Shown: positions 12,102 to 23,011 of the stretch, one piece after another
How positions within the stretch are numbered: position 1 is the first letter of the stretch
Layout: every line of letters begins with the position of its first letter
Source of the DNA: Ustilaginoidea virens
Lineage: Eukaryota > Ascomycota > Sordariomycetes > Hypocreales > Clavicipitaceae
Direction: 5' to 3'
Length of the DNA: 64,000 nt
NCBI RefSeq assembly: GCF_000687475.1
Contig: NC_057319.1
Span: 3,896,001 to 3,960,000, forward strand
Position numbers and translations under genes: made by a program
The notes under the pieces: generated by a model
Told to the model about the DNA's origin: nothing
Seen by the model: only the letters and a program-made list of their open reading frames with translations
Databases searched by the model: none

Positions 12102-13222
12102 ATGGACGACGAGGACCATTTCTCAGCTAGCTCGCCCGAGTCGGAGCGAGCCGCCGAACCGGACGAGATGATGGACGATGCTGAAGACGGCGACAACGAC
12201 ATGGAGCAGGATGAAGACAACAATGACGACGACGACGAGAACAACGAAAACGACAACGACGACGAAGGCCACGGCGACGGCCATGACGACGGCCATGACG
12301 ACGCTCATCACGACGCTCATCACGAGACGCAAAAGACGGACGAGGTTGGGCCCGGGTCCCAGTCTCTCAAGCCCAGTTCGCCGGCCCGGCCTGGCACCAC
12401 CACCATCTCCAAGCTCCATCTTCGCCCGTCGATACGGCCGGAAGCTATTACAGCGCGGCTGTATGACATTGTGCCTACCATGGCGGCCCCGCAGTCGACC
12501 AGCATCAACGCCATGGCCATCACGCCCGACCTGCGCTACTGGATAACCGGCGGCTCCGACGGGTATATCCGCAAGTACGATGGCCCCGGTACAATCAACG
12601 GCAAACTGGCATTGACGGTGGCCCAGAGGCACCCGTTTGTCGACAGCGTCACCAAGGCCGGGATCCTCATGTCGTACTGGGAGAATGAGGAGCCAGCAGC
12701 CCCCGGAAAGGGAGAACAAGACCACATCCTGTCGCCGGTGTACTCCTTGGCCGTCCACTCGGAGGCGCTCTGGCTTCTCTCGGGCCTGGAGTCCGGAGGC
12801 ATCAACCTCCAAAGCGTGCGACACGACGAGGGCAAGAAGATTGCGTGCCTGCAGCAGCACTCCAACGCCGTCAGCTCCCTGACGCTCGCCCCGGATGAGA
12901 AGAGCGTGCTGAGCGGCGGTTGGGACAAGAACATTTTTGACTGGGACCTGAACACTGGGCAGACGATCCGGAGCTTCGACGGGTCGGGCGGTCAAATTTC
13001 CTCGATTGAGCTGCGGCCCGCAAGCGGTGACCCGGTTCCGGCCGAGGCGGACGAGCCGATTCGGTCCACCACACTATCCACCAACTCGGGCGCCCCGACG
13101 GCAAACGCCGTGCTCGGAGTCGGAGGCGAGTCTGGCGGCGGCCCTGGCCTTGGCCTTGGACTTGGCCGTGGCGGCGCCGGCGCGGGCTCAGGCGAAGGCC
13201 CAGGCCCAGGTGCAGGTGCGGG

Positions 13223-13257
<35 letters not shown>

Positions 13258-14512
13258 GCTCAGGCGCGGCAGAGGGCTTGGCTGGGTCGAGTCGCGATGG
13301 CGAGGCGTCTCCCGCCCACGAAAGTCTCTTTGGGGGCAGCGATGCGGGAAGTTTGTTTGGGGAGACGGCCGGCGAGCAGCCGTTTGGCCACGACGACGAC
13401 GGTTTCGGCGCGAGCATGGGCATGATGCCCGGCAGCCACGAGGGGCCCATGGATTACTCTGCCGATTTCGCCATGGCAGACGCAGGCAAGGGGGGGGATT
13501 CCACCGAAAACGCAACCTCGGCACCAAACACGCAGCCGCCGCCGCCGCAGCAGGAGCAGCAGCAGCAGGAGCAGCAGCAGCAGGAGCAGCAGCAGCAGCA
13601 GCAGCAAGAAGAGGCACTCGTGCCGCAGGAACCTTTACCAGACGCCATGGACATTGATGGCAAGGCCGCCGCCGCTCAGGTCCTTGCCGCTAACGAGGCT
13701 GCCACCTCCCCTACCACACAGGACGCGCAGACGGCCCACGGGCAAAGTCCGCGAGGAGAAGACGACAAGAAAACGACGGCCCAGACAGACCAAGCCGAGC
13801 AGTCTCCCGAGCAGTGGCACTCGCCATCGGCATCGACATTCGCCCAAGCGCCTCCCCAGCAGCACGAGCAATCGCAAACGTCGGCCACGACGTTTCTCTC
13901 GTCTGCCATTGACGGCACGATCCGCATCTGGGACAGACGAGCACCCCGCGCAGTGGCGCGGATCGGCACGCGACCCGGCGTTCCACCGTGGTGCATGAGC
14001 GCGTGCTGGAGTCCGGACGGCAACATGATTTACACGGGCCGGCGGAACGGCACGGTGGAGGAGTTTGACGTGAGGAGGGCCAAGCGGGGGTGGGCGCCGG
14101 AGAGGACGCTCAAGTTTCCGGCCGGAAGCGGCGCCGTCAGCGCAGTGAGGAGCATGCCGAATGGGAGGCATCTCGTCTGGTAAGCAAGACGCCGGGGCCG
14201 TCTGCAGTGCCTTTGTTACAGAAATTTTTTTTTTTTTCTTCTAAAAACTGGATGGCGGTTTTGACCCGAGTTTGCTTTTGCAGTGCCTCCCACGACATCC
14301 TCCGTCTGTACGACCTCAGCGACACGCGCGCCTTCAAGCACTCGACGGTGCCGTTTCTCATCATCCCCGGTCCGCCCAGGGCGGGTGTCATCTCAAGCTT
14401 GTACATTGACCCGACGTGCCGGTTTATGCTGAGCGCTGCGGGGACGAGAGGGTGGGAGGGGAGCAGCACGGAGGTGTTGATAGGGTATGAGATTAACGTG
14501 GTGGGTGAGTGA
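12102..14512 (+). CDS. spt8: SAGA complex subunit SPT8 (WD40 repeat protein)
   Basis: Exons 12102-14179 and 14284-14512, joined across a GTAAGC...TTGCAG intron (phase TG|T), give 768 residues. SPT8 is a nuclear WD40 protein of SAGA that contacts TBP. The N-terminal 90 residues are extremely acidic (Asp/Glu/Asn/His). Then come a motif typical of fungal SPT8 (MAITPDLRYWITGGSDGYIRKYDG) and WD repeats to about residue 330, and more WD repeats from about 596 (FLSSAIDGTIRIWDRRAPRA, YTGRRNGTVEEFDVRRA) to the end (STEVLIGYEINVV). Between them lies a long low-complexity insert: Gly/Ala-rich (346-386), six Asp-Ala pairs, and Gln/Glu runs (about 481-505). A beta-propeller broken by such an insert is usual for fungal SPT8, though the length of the repeats here is notable. 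Confidence 0.92.
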
Positions 14513-16105
14513 GCAGCGAGCGAGCGAGCGAGCGAGCGCGTTGCGTTCCGGGCCATGCCGCAGTGCCCGGCCGGAGCCCAAGGAGAGCTGCTGCGCCGGT
14601 GCGACGGGATGTGTTGGTTATTTTCTCGCGCACTTGCCAAGTTCCCCGGCCCCTCGAGGCGATCCTCCCGGCATGCGTGGACACGGGATAGCACTGTCTC
14701 GGGCTGGGTCTTGTTTCCTGCTTTTCTTTTTATAATTTTTCTTCTTCTTCTTTCTTTCTTTCTTTCTTTCTTCTTCTTCTTCTTCTTCTTCTTCTTCTTC
14801 TTCTTCTTCTTCTTCTTCTTCTTCTTTCTCTTCTTTCTCTTCTTTTAATTCTTCTTCGTTTTTATTCTCCTTTTTCTTCTTATAATCCTTCTTCCTTTTC
14901 TTTCTTCTTCCCTTTCTTTCTGCTTCCCTTTCTTTCTTCTTTCCTGTCTTCCTTCTTCTCCTGTGATGGGTGGTTAGAGTGGCAAGGAGTATACTTTTTG
15001 GATCATAAAAGCAAAGTCGCTTGGATTGGATTTGGACCAGCGGGATTGCGCAGTGAATGCCACGTACTCGGTACTCTCCCGGCCGTCATTTATTTGCGAT
15101 TGTGTCTTCACACGTGCAACAGGCCATGTCCCTCTGCTCTGCAGCGGGATACTCGGCCGACGCCTCGCACCGACCGCGACATACATCGAGCTCACGCGAC
15201 CGAATCGAGACGCGCCTTGGCCGGCGGACAGTTGGGCTGGTGATCAAGCCCCGGCTGTTCTGGGCGTTGTGGCCCGGGGTCGCCGGCTGTGACAAGGACA
15301 CGGCAAACGGGGCATGGCCCGTACGTACATATGTACCACCATGGGATTAGCCACTGCCTACGCTTGATGACGGACCGAGCACTGACTAGACGCCCCAGGC
15401 GGAAGCGGGAGCGGTCGGGGATCGCTGTCTTGCTGCTTTGGCTGCTAGATCCCAGATTCAAATCGAGCCATGTCCCAGTCGGCAAAGCGCTTTGTGCAAC
15501 TGGGCTGTTGCCGAAACGGCGAGGGACTCGTTGCGTGCAAAATCGCCGCCACTGGTAGGCGCGGCACAACCCGTTTCTGGGTGCATGGGCATTCGCGAAG
15601 GCGTCCGCGAAGGCGTCCGCGAGAGCTGTGATTTTGCCACGCCTCGCATCAAGACATGTCCCCGACGTGTTGAAGCTCGGCGCCCAGCACAATGCCGACC
15701 GCGGAAACTGCGGATACCCGTGCCGGACTGCCGTGGATGCCGTCGCGCGCTTCACCTCATGGCGACGAGATGAAAAGGTCCCGTGTTGGCTGCGCCGATT
15801 CAGTCACGTTGGATGCGATCTCTTCACCCAGCAGGCTCTGCAGACCTGTTCACGCGGGCCTGCCTGCCCTGCCCCTCCCGACTGTGAACATGGCGCGGCG
15901 CGGCAAGCAAGCAGGGACCTGGCCAGACATGAACTCGACGCCCATGGCAGTTGACAATGCGCCCTCCCGTCAAGTACAAGAACAAATACGCGCGCAGTCC
16001 CCCCCCTCCCCCCTTCCCTTCCTCTCACCAGCGGATGGATGCAACCACACTCCCGCCTCTTTCGTACACCGCACCTACAAAGCCACAGCCACGGACCGGC
16101 CGGTG
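14513..16105. other. Intergenic region with a polypyrimidine microsatellite
   Basis: 1.6 kb. A C/T-only stretch, with a (TTC)n core at about 14771-14824, spans roughly 14739-14960 just after SPT8. Several overlapping frames exist, none with a recognisable domain. Confidence 0.5.
14739..14960 (+). repeat. (TTC)n / polypyrimidine tract
   Basis: Nearly uninterrupted C/T sequence made of TTC, TTTC and TTCC units, with the purest TTC array at about 14771-14824. Non-coding; it lies in the 3' flank of SPT8. Confidence 0.85.
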
Positions 16106-16456
16106 ATGGAGCCCAACGAACCGACTCCGCAAGCAAGCGCAGAAATGGGCGAGGACAAGCACGCCTCCGAGGCGAAAGGCCCGCCGCCCCGGTCCGCCGA
16201 ACCCCTGCAGGAGACGCAGCAGACGCGGCAGCGGCAGGGGCATCACCACGCGTCCTGGCCGCCGCCGCGACAGCCGGACTTTTTCGACATGCTCGCCTGG
16301 TACCTGCGCCACGGGCCGGCGGCGCGGCGGCGCGAGTGGGCGCGGGTCCACGGGGTGGCGGAAGACCCGCGGCGGCAATGGGCGTACGGGCTGGCGCCGA
16401 AGGCGATGCGCGAGCAGTTTGAGCGGGGGACGGCCGCGGAGGCGAGCAAGAAGTGA
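16106..16456 (+). CDS. Small hypothetical protein (116 residues)
   Basis: Single-exon frame from ATG 16106 to the stop at 16456. No family recognised. The N-terminal half is Pro/Glu/Gln/Ala-rich and looks disordered, with a short HHH; the second half (PRQPDFFDMLAWYLRHGPA, then RRREWARVHG and RRQWAYGLAPKAMREQF) is Trp/Arg-rich, less repetitive and resembles a folded or helical segment. The frame stays open upstream to 15692, with other ATGs at 15692 and 15887, but that part has the look of translated non-coding DNA, so the later ATG was chosen. It could be a chance frame in high-G+C DNA. Confidence 0.45.
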   Translation: MEPNEPTPQASAEMGEDKHASEAKGPPPRSAEPLQETQQTRQRQGHHHASWPPPRQPDFFDMLAWYLRHGPAARRREWARVHGVAEDPRRQWAYGLAPKAMREQFERGTAAEASKK

Positions 16457-17368
16457 GGGCGGATGGGGTTTCTTCGCGTTGTTCTGGACTTGGGGGGGGG
16501 GGTTTGGACGGATGCTGTGCCTTTGATCGCACGGGGAGCTTGGCTGGGACGATGGAGGGCGACTGCCCGAGGTGTAGATGCTGCCGGGCGCCGATTGGTG
16601 GTGCTTTGCGCCCGGCCGCGGGCGATTTTGCGCGCGGCTCGATCCTGGCATCGGGGCAAGGGGGTATCAGACCCCGTGGGCGAGAGCCGGGCGACGGTAC
16701 TAGATCGATCGCGGTTGATTTTCCGGGTGAACAGCCGCGGTATTGCCAACAAGAGCGAGCTTTGCTTGCTTCTGAAGATGTCGAGTCTCTCGTGCTGCAA
16801 TGCATCGTGCTGGTGCGCGCGAAAGCGGCAAACTTGCCACAGAAAAGCCACGGACACCCTGGCCATGTACGGAGTCGCGGGCTCGACTTGACAACACGAC
16901 ACGACACGCACGACACGACACGCACGACACGACACGCCGTACGGTGCTTGACTTCCGCACACGATGGCTGCGTGGCCGCCCGCGCAGGAACGGGCCCTTG
17001 CGCGTACAGCTTCGGCCGCACTTGACATGAACACGAGGCTCCGCGGAGACGGCGCCCGTCACGGCCCGTTCTGGGACAGTCACCACAGCACGCGAGTCAA
17101 GCTCAACCACTTCTCTCCAAACAAGGTCATATTGCGCTAGCCTACGTGCAGCAAGCAAGCCGCGGATTTCCGCCAAAAAAAAAAAACAACAGCAGCCCCC
17201 CCCCCACCCCCCCTAGTGACGCAACCCGCCAGAGAATCCCGATGCCCGGCCACGGCAAGCAGCAGGGCAAGAGCATCAGCCGCGAGTGCAGGGGGGCGCG
17301 AGAAAAGAAAAGAGGAAAAGCCGTTTCCCCCGCGGATGCCAGCCCGGGCGGCGGGCTTAGCGGCGGGC
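16457..17368. other. Intergenic region
   Basis: About 900 bases. A CACGA tandem (ACACGACACG units) lies at about 16893-16938, with A and C runs near 17178-17215. Nothing coding recognised; the right end is the 3' flank of the secreted-protein gene. Confidence 0.5.
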
Positions 17369-17938
17369 TTAGCGGCCGCGGCTGCAGCGCACGGAGCTGA
17401 CCTTTTTGTTGCGGATGTTCCGGTCGTCGCGGGTGTACTTGCGAGAGGCGCCGCGGCAGTTGGCGTAGCTGCGCGAGAGTCAGGTCCCAGCGGGAGGCCC
17501 GGGGAGGAAAAGGGGGGGGGCGATATCACATACTCGTAGAGGACGCAGGAGTCGCGGTCATGGCGGTCAATCTTGATGGACTGCACGTCCTCGCGGCTGG
17601 GGGGGGGGGGGGGGGGGGGTGGTGGTGGTGGTGGTGGTCAGCAACGGCACGGGAGGCTGCTGCTGGGGGAGGAGACTTACAGAGGGCGGTAGAGGTTGAT
17701 GCAGCGCCCGGCGTCGCGGTTGTAGATGTTGAGCGAGGCGCCGCGGAAGTTGGGCTGGCTCCAGAGGATGGCCTGGAGGGGGGGGGTTTGGTTAGGCTGG
17801 TCCTGTCGCGGGGGATGATGAGGGTGAGGCCGGGCATACCAGGTAGGGAGCGCGAGCTTCGTTTTCGTTCTGGGCCGGGGCCTCGGAGGCGGTGCCGAGG
17901 GCGGCCAGGGCAAGGGTCAGGACCGAGGTCAGGAGCAT
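17369..17938 (-). CDS. Small secreted four-cysteine protein, beta/gamma-crystallin-like
   Basis: Four exons on the minus strand: 17938-17840, 17772-17681, 17596-17534 and 17468-17369 (117 residues), with GT-AG introns of 67, 84 and 65 bases in matching phase. The first 17 residues (MLLTSVLTLALAALGTA) are a clear signal peptide, so the mature protein of about 100 residues is probably secreted. Features: a Phe-Arg-Gly-Ala-Ser start of a Greek-key-like motif (NFRGASLNIYN), GRCINLYRPL, VQSIKI, SCVLYDYANCRGASRKY, and KVSSVRCSRGR at the end. Two repeats of hydrophobic-F/C-RGAS...Y with four cysteines suggest a single beta/gamma-crystallin-type domain with two disulfides. Fungal secreted proteins of this fold are known, some of them antimicrobial, but no activity can be assigned here. 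The gene stands alone between long intergenic stretches. Confidence 0.8.
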
Positions 17939-18060
17939 GGTGATGGTGATGGTGATGTTGATGTTGATGTTTTTTGGCTGGTGCTGTCGAGTTGATGTCT
18001 GCAAGAAAGCGGTGGCTGCTCGTCTGCTCGACTCGGGCTGGCAGAGGAATCCCCGACCAG

Positions 18061-18067
18061 CTTTATA
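18061..18067 (-). promoter_or_regulatory. TATA box of the secreted-protein gene
   Basis: On the minus strand this reads TATAAAG, about 125 bases before the ATG at 17938. Further upstream (18125-18185) is an array of GCTT/GCCT tetramers. Confidence 0.45.
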
Positions 18068-18879
18068 GATTTCCGCTCGCCGCCTTTGCTCGTTTCGTTC
18101 CCGCAGCGCCCGTCACCCCGCGTGGCTTGCATGCTTGCTTGCTTTCTTGCTTGCCTGCTTGCCTGCTTGCTTTCTTGCTTCGCTTCGAATAACTTGCGCC
18201 TGCCCAGCCCCCCCTCCCCGGGGCGCTCGCATCGGCCCGTCACAGCCCGTCGAGCAGGCCTGGCCTGGCCTGGGCCTGGGGCCTCGTGTTCGCGCGCGAT
18301 CCCGAAGCGTCGTGGGCTTTCCCCCCCCTCCTGCCCGGCGTCTTGCGGCGCGTGACAGGTAACAAAAGCCGGGCGGGGGCCGCGTGGGATGGGGAGGTGT
18401 CGTCAGCGTTGCGAGTTCGACGACGACGGCGCGAGCCGCAGGTTTTTTTTTTTTTTTTTTCCTTCGAGCGAGGGGGCCGGAGGGATCGCGACGACGGGCG
18501 GCTGCGCTGCGCTGCGCTGCGTGGCGTGGCGTCGCGTGCTTTCGGCGGCTTTGGTCGTCGTCGTTGCGTCTGGTCCCTTTTTTTTTTTTTATTTGTTGCC
18601 CCCGGGCGAGGCGGCGGAGGAAAATGCGACACGTCGCGTTCGGAGGCGGGTATCTATGGGCAAGAGGCGGTTTTGTTTGGCGCAGGCGTTGGAGGGCGGA
18701 GGGCTCCGCCAAGCTCGATAAATGCACGCTGCAAGCCCTGCAAGCCTCTGCGGACGCTGGGCTTGCCCGGGCCTTGGGGTTGTTTTGGCCCAGCTGAGAG
18801 TGCAAATGCACCAGACGGGTTCGAGCACGCGAGCATCCGGCGCAGCTCAAGGGCCAGCTGCGTGGCGCGCACCGTCGCC

Positions 18880-19012
18880 GTCGTCGTCGTCGTTCCGTCG
18901 TCGTCGTCGTGCCATCATCGTCGTCGTGCCATCATCGTCGTCGTCGCCGCCGTCGTGTCATCATCATCATCATCATCATCGTCGTCGTCGTTGTCGTCGT
19001 CGCCGTCGTGAG
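18880..19012 (+). repeat. CGT/CAT trinucleotide microsatellite
   Basis: A run of GTC/CGT units passing into CAT units and back to CGT. All six frames give homopolymer-like peptides, so it is not coding. Confidence 0.8.
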
Positions 19013-21067
19013 GATGAATCAGGACCCAGCACGGGCAGAAGATCCCGTCTCCGCAGCCGGACCACAGCCCCCTCCCCCCCACCACGGGCCTACTCTCTTC
19101 CGCCCAGCGCACCCACCCACCCACCAGCTTCTCCGCCCGGCCCAGCCCGGCACTTCAGCCCCCCCCATGCAGCCCGCCCCAGACGGAAGCGCCAACCATC
19201 CGCGACCGCCTGAAAAGCTGCAGCTGAAACTCGGGAAAAACAAAGCAAAACAAAACAAAACAAATAGAGGTGAGCAGCTGGGCGAGGAGCAGCCCGACGC
19301 TGCTTTGCCAAGCCAATACTCCGCGTGGCTTGCTCGTCCCCGTCGGAGCAACTTGGACGATTACGTACCGAGTACTGGGGAAGAATCAATCAAAGGCCCT
19401 GGGGCGGCTGGCGGCTGACGGCTGGCGGCTGGCAGCTGGTGCTCGGCAGTTGGCGCAGGTGCCTGGTGGGCCCGGGATGCAGCTGCGGCCTCGGGCGGGG
19501 CTGCCTGGCGCCATGTACAATATGCAGATGCAGTGTGCTCAACGGGCCTCGCGAGCGGCTGGGGCCAGGTGCTGCTTGCTGGTGCTTGTGCTGGTGCTTG
19601 CGCTGGTGCTTGTGCTGGCGGCGGATAGTGTCCTCCGCCGAGGGGGAAGCAATTGAAAGCACCGAGGCGATGGGGCCACAATGATGCGACCGATGCGATG
19701 GAATACGGCACGGCGTGATACGATGCGACGTGATACCATACGATACATACCATACATACCATACATACATACCATGCATACCATACGGCGTGATACGATG
19801 CCACGGCCCCAGAGGGCTCAGTGCCGCCAAGACGTCGCCGCCTAGGGCTGATCCGTCGTGACCAGTCTCATCCGGCAGACCATCACCATCACCATCATCA
19901 TCATCACCGCTCACGCCTCGCGGCCAGTCTCCCGCACACGCTTTCTCTCTTAAAATACTCAATCCCCGCCACCCCCTTTCCCACCATCGCGTACGACACA
20001 GTCCGTCCTCTATGCAAAGTTCTCGTCAAATATCCTACACGGTGCTGCTGAGCCACCAATCCAACGCCCGAGATACGCAAGCTTGTGATGCATAGACGTA
20101 CATGGCCTTGACAATGCCCCTGCCCCTGCCCCAGCTTTATGTACAAAGCTCCCCAGCCGAAAAAGCCTCTCTGCATCGCTCCAGAGCTCGTCCAAATCAA
20201 GTCCTCCATCTCGTCGCCCTAAAAAAAACCCCTTTTACTACCTTCGAAGCAAGCCATTACCGTAACATGCTGGAAAGCAGCTCGACCACAAACGCCCAAA
20301 ATAGATGTTGGCGGGGAATCCAAGCGGCGGAAACCAAAAACGCAAAGACACAAAAAAAAAAAAAAAACACACAAGACCATGACAAGGGAAATGACAGAGT
20401 GCGGCTTGGCTCGGCTGCGGAAAACAAAAACGTACAAAGACAAAAGAAGCTTCTCAGCAGGTAACTGAACAGAAACGCGCGAGGCAGTGCCTCTGCCCCC
20501 CCCCCCCCCCCCCCCAACTCTGGTCAGAATCGAATCAACATCGCCTTCAAAAGCAATGTCGGGCTTGGACAACAACAAGACTGACTGCATTCATCAGCCC
20601 CGGCATCTCTCTATTGTGTATTACCATTATTGCCTGCAAAATCAGGAGGAACAAGAACCATTATAGTCCACCGGTAATAAAGTCCTGTGGGGTTCGCATG
20701 GCATGATGCGCATCTTGGATATATATAAAAAAAAAAAAAAAAAAAAAAAAAACCGTCAAGTGTTGTGGGGTGCTGTCTGTGAGCACGAGCATTAACGAAA
20801 AGAGTGTAGTGTAGGCGCACATTGACACCGCAGACGCAGATGCCCATGTTGTTGAGTACCAAGGAGCGTCGGTGCTGCATAAGAAAAAAGAAAACAAGAA
20901 AAAAAGCCGCAGGAGGAAGAAAGGAAGAAGAGAGAAAGAGAAAGAATGCAGTCTCAAGTGTGAGACAACTTCGGGAGGCAGAAGCTGCCTGTTTCGTTAC
21001 ATCCTCCATCATATTGTGAGCGTCAGAGTACGCCGTCTACCCGGGCCCTTGGCCCGGCCACATAGTC

Positions 21068-23011
21068 TTACGCCGAACGGACCCTCGGGTCGAACGGGTA
21101 TGCGAACATGGTCGCCCCCCATTCCACCGGTGTGGTGCCGTGCGGCTGGTGCGGGTCAGAACTGCCCGACATGCTGCTCACCATGTCGGGCCATTCACCA
21201 AAAGCCGTGTCGTTGGCCGAGTTCATGTCGTAGTCCATCATCGAATCTCCCGCCGAGTGGCCAGAGCTCGACCCGGGCTGCTGCTGCTGCTGCTGCATGT
21301 CCAGTTTATCCAATGGCGAGCTCGCGCCCGCCAGAGGCGATTGCGACACCGTCAACGGCGACTGAGACGACGAGTCCGGAGAAAGCCCCCCTTGTCCACC
21401 AAAGGATTGAGACGGTACAAACATCGGCCCGCCAAAGTTGGCCGCAAACCCATTCTGGCTGCTGGGGCTGGTCGGGGGCGGCATCATGGAGCCACCTTGT
21501 TGTCGTTGTTGATGAGCATGAGGATGGGCTTGCGAAACAAGCGTGGCAAACGGCCCGTGATGAGGCGGAGGCGCCATGGCGGCCGCGGCCGAGCCGTCCA
21601 CGAATGGCGGCGACGGCGGAGTCATGATGATATCAGCCAGCTCGTACGCCATCTTGGCCACGTTGTGCGCGTCTTCCTCCTGCCCCAGGAAGAACTCGAG
21701 GTGGTCTTGAAGCTGTCCGGGGGCTTCGTGTTCCAGGAATCCCTGAGCCCTCCCCGTCTTGTTCGGGTGCCAGCTGAACTGGGGCCGTCGAGTGGGAAAG
21801 TCGGGTTGCTTGCTGTTGACCAGGTTTTCCCAGGCCTCGTGCACGAGCGGCTGATGCAAGAGGCCGTAAATGACCCGTGAGTGCATCCACTCCGTCTTGG
21901 AGAGGCCCGATTCGAAATGGCGAGCGACGTGCTCCACGTGACGTTCCCGGGCCGGGTGCAGGGCGGAGCAGAAGCCGCAGGCCCAGTACTTGCGTTTGCG
22001 CAGATACTTGACCACCTTTTCGGCGTGGGGGCACGTCTTGCAGCCGTGGCACTGCTTGTGGTGCTGGTTGAACGAGTTGGAACCCCAGAAACTCCTGTTG
22101 CACCCGGGTTCCGGGCATGGGTACTTCCTCCACCGCTCGTGAAACTCGTCCTCGTGTCGCTTCCAGTCGTACTTGCGCTTGAAGCTGGTTTCGCACGACG
22201 TGCACCAGTAGATGTTTTGCCTGCTGGCGCCGCCCGACACCGCCGCCCCGACCTGCGTTGCGCCATTCACCACTGCCACGTTTTGAGGCCCGTGGGGCAC
22301 CATGGGCAAGGGGGCCATGGATCGTGCCGACGCTGCAGACTGGTACGAGAAGCTTGACTGGGCCGAGTTTGTCGACCAGATGGACGCGTGGCCAGACGAT
22401 CCAGAGCTGACGGACGATATCGAGATTCTGGGCCGATGGGCAAACGCTGCGGATGGTGGCAAGAACATGGAGGCGTCCATGCCGTTCATGTCCGAGGCTG
22501 TCGTAGGGGCCGTGGCGGCGGCGTAGCGATCCATGCACGCCATCATGCTGCTTCGGTTTGGCGCGAAATTCGGGGCTGGCGGCCAGTTTCTCGACAATCC
22601 GTCGGAAAAGGACTCTGTTTTGACGTCGACATGGGGACCAACGACGGGCGAGCTCGAGCAAGAAACCACCGTTCCCGCACGCACCGGGTGGTTTGGCGAG
22701 ACGGCGGAAGAGGGTGGCGGCGGAGGAGGAGGACATTGAGGAGGTGGCGGCGGAGGAGCATGCTGAGGAGCGAGTGACGACGGTTGTTGTGATGAAGCGA
22801 GCGTCGAGGCTTGTTTGAGGAGCTGTAAGGACAGGCTATCGTCGACCCATTGATGGAGTGTTTCCCTCGAGATACCAGCGTCGATCATGTGCTGCAGGTG
22901 TTTGCGAGCTTCTTTCAGCACATTTTGGGGCGATGCGTCAGCCGATGGCGACGAGGCCGTCGATTGCAGCGAGAGCTGCTGCTGAAGCTGGTGATTCGGA
23001 TTCTTGTCCAT
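21068..23011 (-). CDS. C2H2 zinc-finger transcription factor
   Basis: Intronless, 647 residues. The zinc-finger block is at about residues 266-370: a first finger (CTSCETSFKRKYDWKRHEDEFH), a second of the CPEPGC...H..QCH type, then further Cys/His pairs (CKTCPH, CGFC...HVEHVARH). Together these look like the divergent multi-finger cassettes common in Pezizomycotina regulators. Before it are Pro-rich (about 84-105) and Ser/Ala-rich segments; after it Gln/Ser/Pro-rich tails with a short poly-Gln. The N-terminus has an amphipathic block (VLKEARKHLQHMIDAGISRETLHQWVDDSL). Presumably a nuclear DNA-binding regulator; target unknown. The start at 23011 is the first ATG after a polypurine/pyrimidine leader. 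Confidence 0.87.
   Translation of the reverse strand: MDKNPNHQLQQQLSLQSTASSPSADASPQNVLKEARKHLQHMIDAGISRETLHQWVDDSLSLQLLKQASTLASSQQPSSLAPQHAPPPPPPQCPPPPPPPSSAVSPNHPVRAGTVVSCSSSPVVGPHVDVKTESFSDGLSRNWPPAPNFAPNRSSMMACMDRYAAATAPTTASDMNGMDASMFLPPSAAFAHRPRISISSVSSGSSGHASIWSTNSAQSSFSYQSAASARSMAPLPMVPHGPQNVAVVNGATQVGAAVSGGASRQNIYWCTSCETSFKRKYDWKRHEDEFHERWRKYPCPEPGCNRSFWGSNSFNQHHKQCHGCKTCPHAEKVVKYLRKRKYWACGFCSALHPARERHVEHVARHFESGLSKTEWMHSRVIYGLLHQPLVHEAWENLVNSKQPDFPTRRPQFSWHPNKTGRAQGFLEHEAPGQLQDHLEFFLGQEEDAHNVAKMAYELADIIMTPPSPPFVDGSAAAAMAPPPHHGPFATLVSQAHPHAHQQRQQGGSMMPPPTSPSSQNGFAANFGGPMFVPSQSFGGQGGLSPDSSSQSPLTVSQSPLAGASSPLDKLDMQQQQQQPGSSSGHSAGDSMMDYDMNSANDTAFGEWPDMVSSMSGSSDPHQPHGTTPVEWGATMFAYPFDPRVRSA

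Larger units (their letters stand above)
17939..21067. other. Intergenic region rich in simple repeats
   Basis: 3.1 kb between two minus-strand genes. Contents: the promoter of the secreted-protein gene, homopolymer T and G runs, a CGT/CAT trinucleotide tract (18880-19012), ATACCAT repeats near 19735-19790, CAT repeats near 19880, and A/T-rich 3' flank of the C2H2 gene from about 20580. Long frames here (for example 18286-19011) are repeat translations. No gene seen. Confidence 0.5.

Noticed and set aside
12123..12995. Minus-strand frame opposite SPT8
   Set aside because: A shadow of the acidic N-terminus and WD repeats of SPT8, giving Val-rich peptide from GAC-rich codons.
18286..19011. 241-codon open frame
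   Set aside because: It ends in a serine run from the CGT/CAT microsatellite and starts in promoter-like sequence; composition is that of G+C-rich non-coding DNA.
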